64,000 nucleotides of DNA from Planctomyces sp. (lineage in GTDB: Bacteria; Planctomycetota; Planctomycetia; Planctomycetales; Planctomycetaceae). The position numbers were made by a program, and so were the translations under genes. The stretch covers positions 1-64,000 of the forward strand of contig JAHBXW010000024.1 of the NCBI GenBank assembly GCA_019636235.1, read 5' to 3'. This document shows, piece after piece, positions 62,065 to 64,000 of this stretch (position 1 is its first letter; each line of letters starts with the position of its first letter). The notes below the pieces were generated by a model, which had not been told where the DNA came from, did not search any database, and saw only the letters and a list, made by a program, of their open reading frames with translations.

Positions 62065-63432
62065 TCACTGGGAACCTGTCGCTTCGTCAATCGACTCCAG
62101 CACCGCGTCGCACAACTGGTCCAGAAGCTCCACCGGCATCGCCGGCGCCGGCATCAGCACCACCACATCTCCCAGCGGGCGGACAATCACTCCCCGCCGC
62201 CGCGCGGCCAGCGTCGCCAGGTGCCCCGTCCGCCGCTCCGTGGGAAACGCCGCCAGCGTCTCCCGGTCCTGCACCAGTTCGATCCCCGCCATGATCCCCG
62301 CCCGTCGCACCTCACCGACGTGCGGATGCCCCTCCAGAACCGACAGCCGTTCTCCCAGCCGCGCCGACAGCGCCCGCACGTTGCCCAGCACGTTCGCCGT
62401 CTGGAACCGCTCCAGCGATGCCAGCGCCGCCGCGCAGCCCAGCGGGTTCCCCGTATAAGTGTGACCGTGAAAAAACGTCCGCCCCAGATGCGGCTCGCCC
62501 AGAAAGGCCTCGTAGATCGGCTCCGTCGTCAGCGTCGCCGCCAGCGGCAGATAACCCCCCGTCAGGCCCTTCGCCAGACACAGGATGTCCGGCGACACCG
62601 CCTCCTGCTCGCAGGCGAACATCGTCCCCGTCCGACCAAATCCGACCGCCACTTCGTCGGCGATCAGCGGCACATCGTACTGCCGCGTCAGCCGCCGCAG
62701 ATGCCGCAGGTAGCCCCGCGGATGCACCAGGATTCCCGCGGCCCCCTGCACCAGCGGCTCCACGACCACGGCCGCCAGCTCCGTGTGCTGTTCGCGGATG
62801 ATCCGTTCCGCCTCGTCAAAGCAGTGCTTCAGCCAGGCGGCGCGAGAATAGAACCCCGGCGGCGAACGCAGGCCGGCCGGCGTCGGCAACTCGATCGATG
62901 AGAACAGCAGCGGACCGTACACCTCGTGGAACACCGGGACGTGCCCCAGGCTGACGGCACCGATCGTGTCCCCGTGATACGCGTTGCCCAGCGTCGCGAA
63001 CCGCGTCCGCGATTGCGGCCCCAGCGGCTTCTGACGGTGGTACTGCCAGGCGATCTTGAGCGCCGCCTCGACGGCCGTCGCCCCGCTGTCCGAATAGAAC
63101 ACCTTTGTCAGCCCGGGGGGCGCCAGCGACGCCAGCTTGCGCGCCAGCTCGATCGACGGCCGGCTGCTGAGCCCCAATAGCGTCGTGTGCGCGACGCGGT
63201 CCAACTGGTCGCGGATCGCGGCGTCGATCTCCGGAACCCGGTGGCCGTGAACGTTGCACCACAACGAGGAGATGCCGTCCAGCCAGCGGCGCCCCTGCAC
63301 GTCGATCAGATGGAAGCCCTCCGCCGACTCGATGATCGGCGAATCCTCCATGCGGTACGACAGCATGGGCGTGAAGGGATGCCAGACATGATCCTGGTCC
63401 CAGCCGCGGAGCGTCAGCGGATCCGCCGCCAT
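62065..63432 (-). CDS. bioA: Adenosylmethionine-8-amino-7-oxononanoate transaminase BioA
   Basis: 455 residues, slightly longer than typical (about 430). [33 protein letters not shown], the PLP-associated [11 protein letters not shown] and the Lys in [12 protein letters not shown] are the class III aminotransferase marks with BioA-specific W-x-PFTQ-like start. It makes 7,8-diaminopelargonate for biotin synthesis. No other biotin gene is in view; the gene upstream is a Cys/Met enzyme, 3 bp away. Confidence 0.92.
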   Translation of the reverse strand: MAADPLTLRGWDQDHVWHPFTPMLSYRMEDSPIIESAEGFHLIDVQGRRWLDGISSLWCNVHGHRVPEIDAAIRDQLDRVAHTTLLGLSSRPSIELARKLASLAPPGLTKVFYSDSGATAVEAALKIAWQYHRQKPLGPQSRTRFATLGNAYHGDTIGAVSLGHVPVFHEVYGPLLFSSIELPTPAGLRSPPGFYSRAAWLKHCFDEAERIIREQHTELAAVVVEPLVQGAAGILVHPRGYLRHLRRLTRQYDVPLIADEVAVGFGRTGTMFACEQEAVSPDILCLAKGLTGGYLPLAATLTTEPIYEAFLGEPHLGRTFFHGHTYTGNPLGCAAALASLERFQTANVLGNVRALSARLGERLSVLEGHPHVGEVRRAGIMAGIELVQDRETLAAFPTERRTGHLATLAARRRGVIVRPLGDVVVLMPAPAMPVELLDQLCDAVLESIDEATGSQ

Positions 63433-63435
63433 GGT

Positions 63436-64000
63436 TCAGGCCTCAAGCGCCTGACGCAGGTCCGCCAGCAGGTCGTCGACATGCTCGATCCCCACCGACA
63501 CCCGGACCGTCCGTTCGGAGATCCCCGCAGCCCGACGCGATTCCTCCGTCATCGACGCGTGGCTCATCGTGTCCGGGTACGCCACCAGAGACTCCACGCC
63601 TCCCAGCGACTCCGCCAGCCGGAACAGCTTCAGCCGCGTCATGACCCGCTCGGCCCGGGCCCGGTCCCCTTTCACGTCGAACGTCACCATCGCACCGAAG
63701 CCCTTCTGCTGCTTCTTCGCCAGCGCGTGGTGCGGATGCGACTCCAGGCCCGGGTAATACACCCGCTCGACCGCCGCGTGGCCGTCCAGCATCCGGGCGA
63801 TCGCCGCCGCATTCCGCTGATGCGCCTCCATCCGCGGACCCAGCGTCTTGATGCCCCGCAGCACCAGCCAGGCGTCGAACGGCGAGCAGCCCTGCCCCAA
63901 TGCGTTCACCAGATAGCCGATCTTGTCGGCCTGCTCCTTCCGGGCGGAGACGATCGCGCCTCCCACTACGTCCGAGTGCCCGTTGAGATACTTCGTCGTC
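63436..64000 (-). CDS. Cys/Met-metabolism PLP enzyme (cystathionine gamma-synthase/beta-lyase-like), N-terminus outside window
   Basis: The C-terminal 187 residues are present; the frame stays open to base 64000. At the window edge the codons read TKYLNGHSD, whose Lys is the PLP-binding residue of the family. GGAIVSARK, FDAWLVLRGIKTL and AESLGGVESLVAYP follow. The family includes cystathionine gamma-synthase, beta-lyase and methionine gamma-lyase; the fragment cannot separate these. Confidence 0.88.
   Translation of the reverse strand, partial: TTKYLNGHSDVVGGAIVSARKEQADKIGYLVNALGQGCSPFDAWLVLRGIKTLGPRMEAHQRNAAAIARMLDGHAAVERVYYPGLESHPHHALAKKQQKGFGAMVTFDVKGDRARAERVMTRLKLFRLAESLGGVESLVAYPDTMSHASMTEESRRAAGISERTVRVSVGIEHVDDLLADLRQALEA

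Noticed and set aside
1-64000. tRNA, rRNA, CRISPR arrays, transposases, integrases and phage genes
   Set aside because: I looked on both strands and found no array of spaced repeats, no cloverleaf-like tRNA sequence I could support and no mobile-element protein.

Overview
This window is from a high-GC planctomycete (Planctomycetota, most likely order Planctomycetales). The evidence is the family content: a PVC-type haem-binding dehydrogenase, three proteins with DUF1549/DUF1553 (PSCyt2/PSD1) architecture, two DUF1501 proteins plus a remnant of a third, a DUF1559 pseudopilin-like protein, an ECF sigma factor coupled to an anti-sigma-like protein, and NHL and toroid-repeat secreted proteins with twin-arginine leaders. 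Genus cannot be fixed from the sequence alone. I see no rRNA, tRNA, CRISPR array or insertion sequence.

Layout. 1-5.0 kb: the 3' part of a PVC haem dehydrogenase, a gap holding a promoter-like site and an intrinsic terminator (candidate small RNA or leader), and an orphan secretin. 5.0-14.6 kb: housekeeping and hypothetical genes (a membrane pseudokinase with a beta-helix-like tail, a chorismate-lyase-like protein, a secreted toroid-repeat protein, a methyltransferase, LutB, a GT4 glycosyltransferase, an HDOD protein). 14.6-19.1 kb: PEP synthase, then a divergent thioredoxin-CcdA fusion with two matched palindromes between them. 19.5-29.8 kb: a small heat-shock protein, a DUF2892 membrane protein and a long minus-strand cluster reading CBS protein, small membrane protein, cyclic-nucleotide-binding-fold protein, four-subunit group 3b-type NAD(P)-linked [NiFe] hydrogenase, endopeptidase, hypA-B-C-D-E. 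HypF is not in the window. 29.8-32.0 kb: a less GC-rich patch with a DUF1501 remnant and two lineage-restricted exported proteins.

32.0-36.7 kb: a GT39-like mannosyltransferase, a DUF1559 pseudopilin, a polyprenyl-phosphate-mannose-synthase-like GT2 and a methyltransferase, the last three joined by 4-bp overlaps or short gaps. This looks like a dedicated pseudopilin or surface-protein glycosylation unit. 36.9-42.6 kb: a PSCyt1-DUF1549-DUF1553 protein, a DUF1501 protein and an NHL protein. 42.7-50.5 kb (minus): a complete respiratory unit with Rieske protein, cytochrome b fused to cytochrome c, COX II fused to cytochrome c, COX I-III fusion, a small membrane subunit, CtaG and a YHS-like Cys-rich protein. 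Both mobile cytochrome c functions are covalently attached. The Rieske protein has Asp where the first cluster-ligand His is expected.

50.9-55.6 kb: a tricorn-like protease, a DinB-like protein and a small membrane protein. 55.6-61.3 kb (minus): a DUF1549/1553 gene, DUF1501, an ECF sigma factor, and a second DUF1549/1553 protein whose N-terminus is an anti-sigma-like domain plus membrane segment, overlapping the sigma gene by 4 bp. 61.6-64.0 kb (minus): an iron-permease-family protein, BioA and the truncated start of a Cys/Met-metabolism PLP enzyme.
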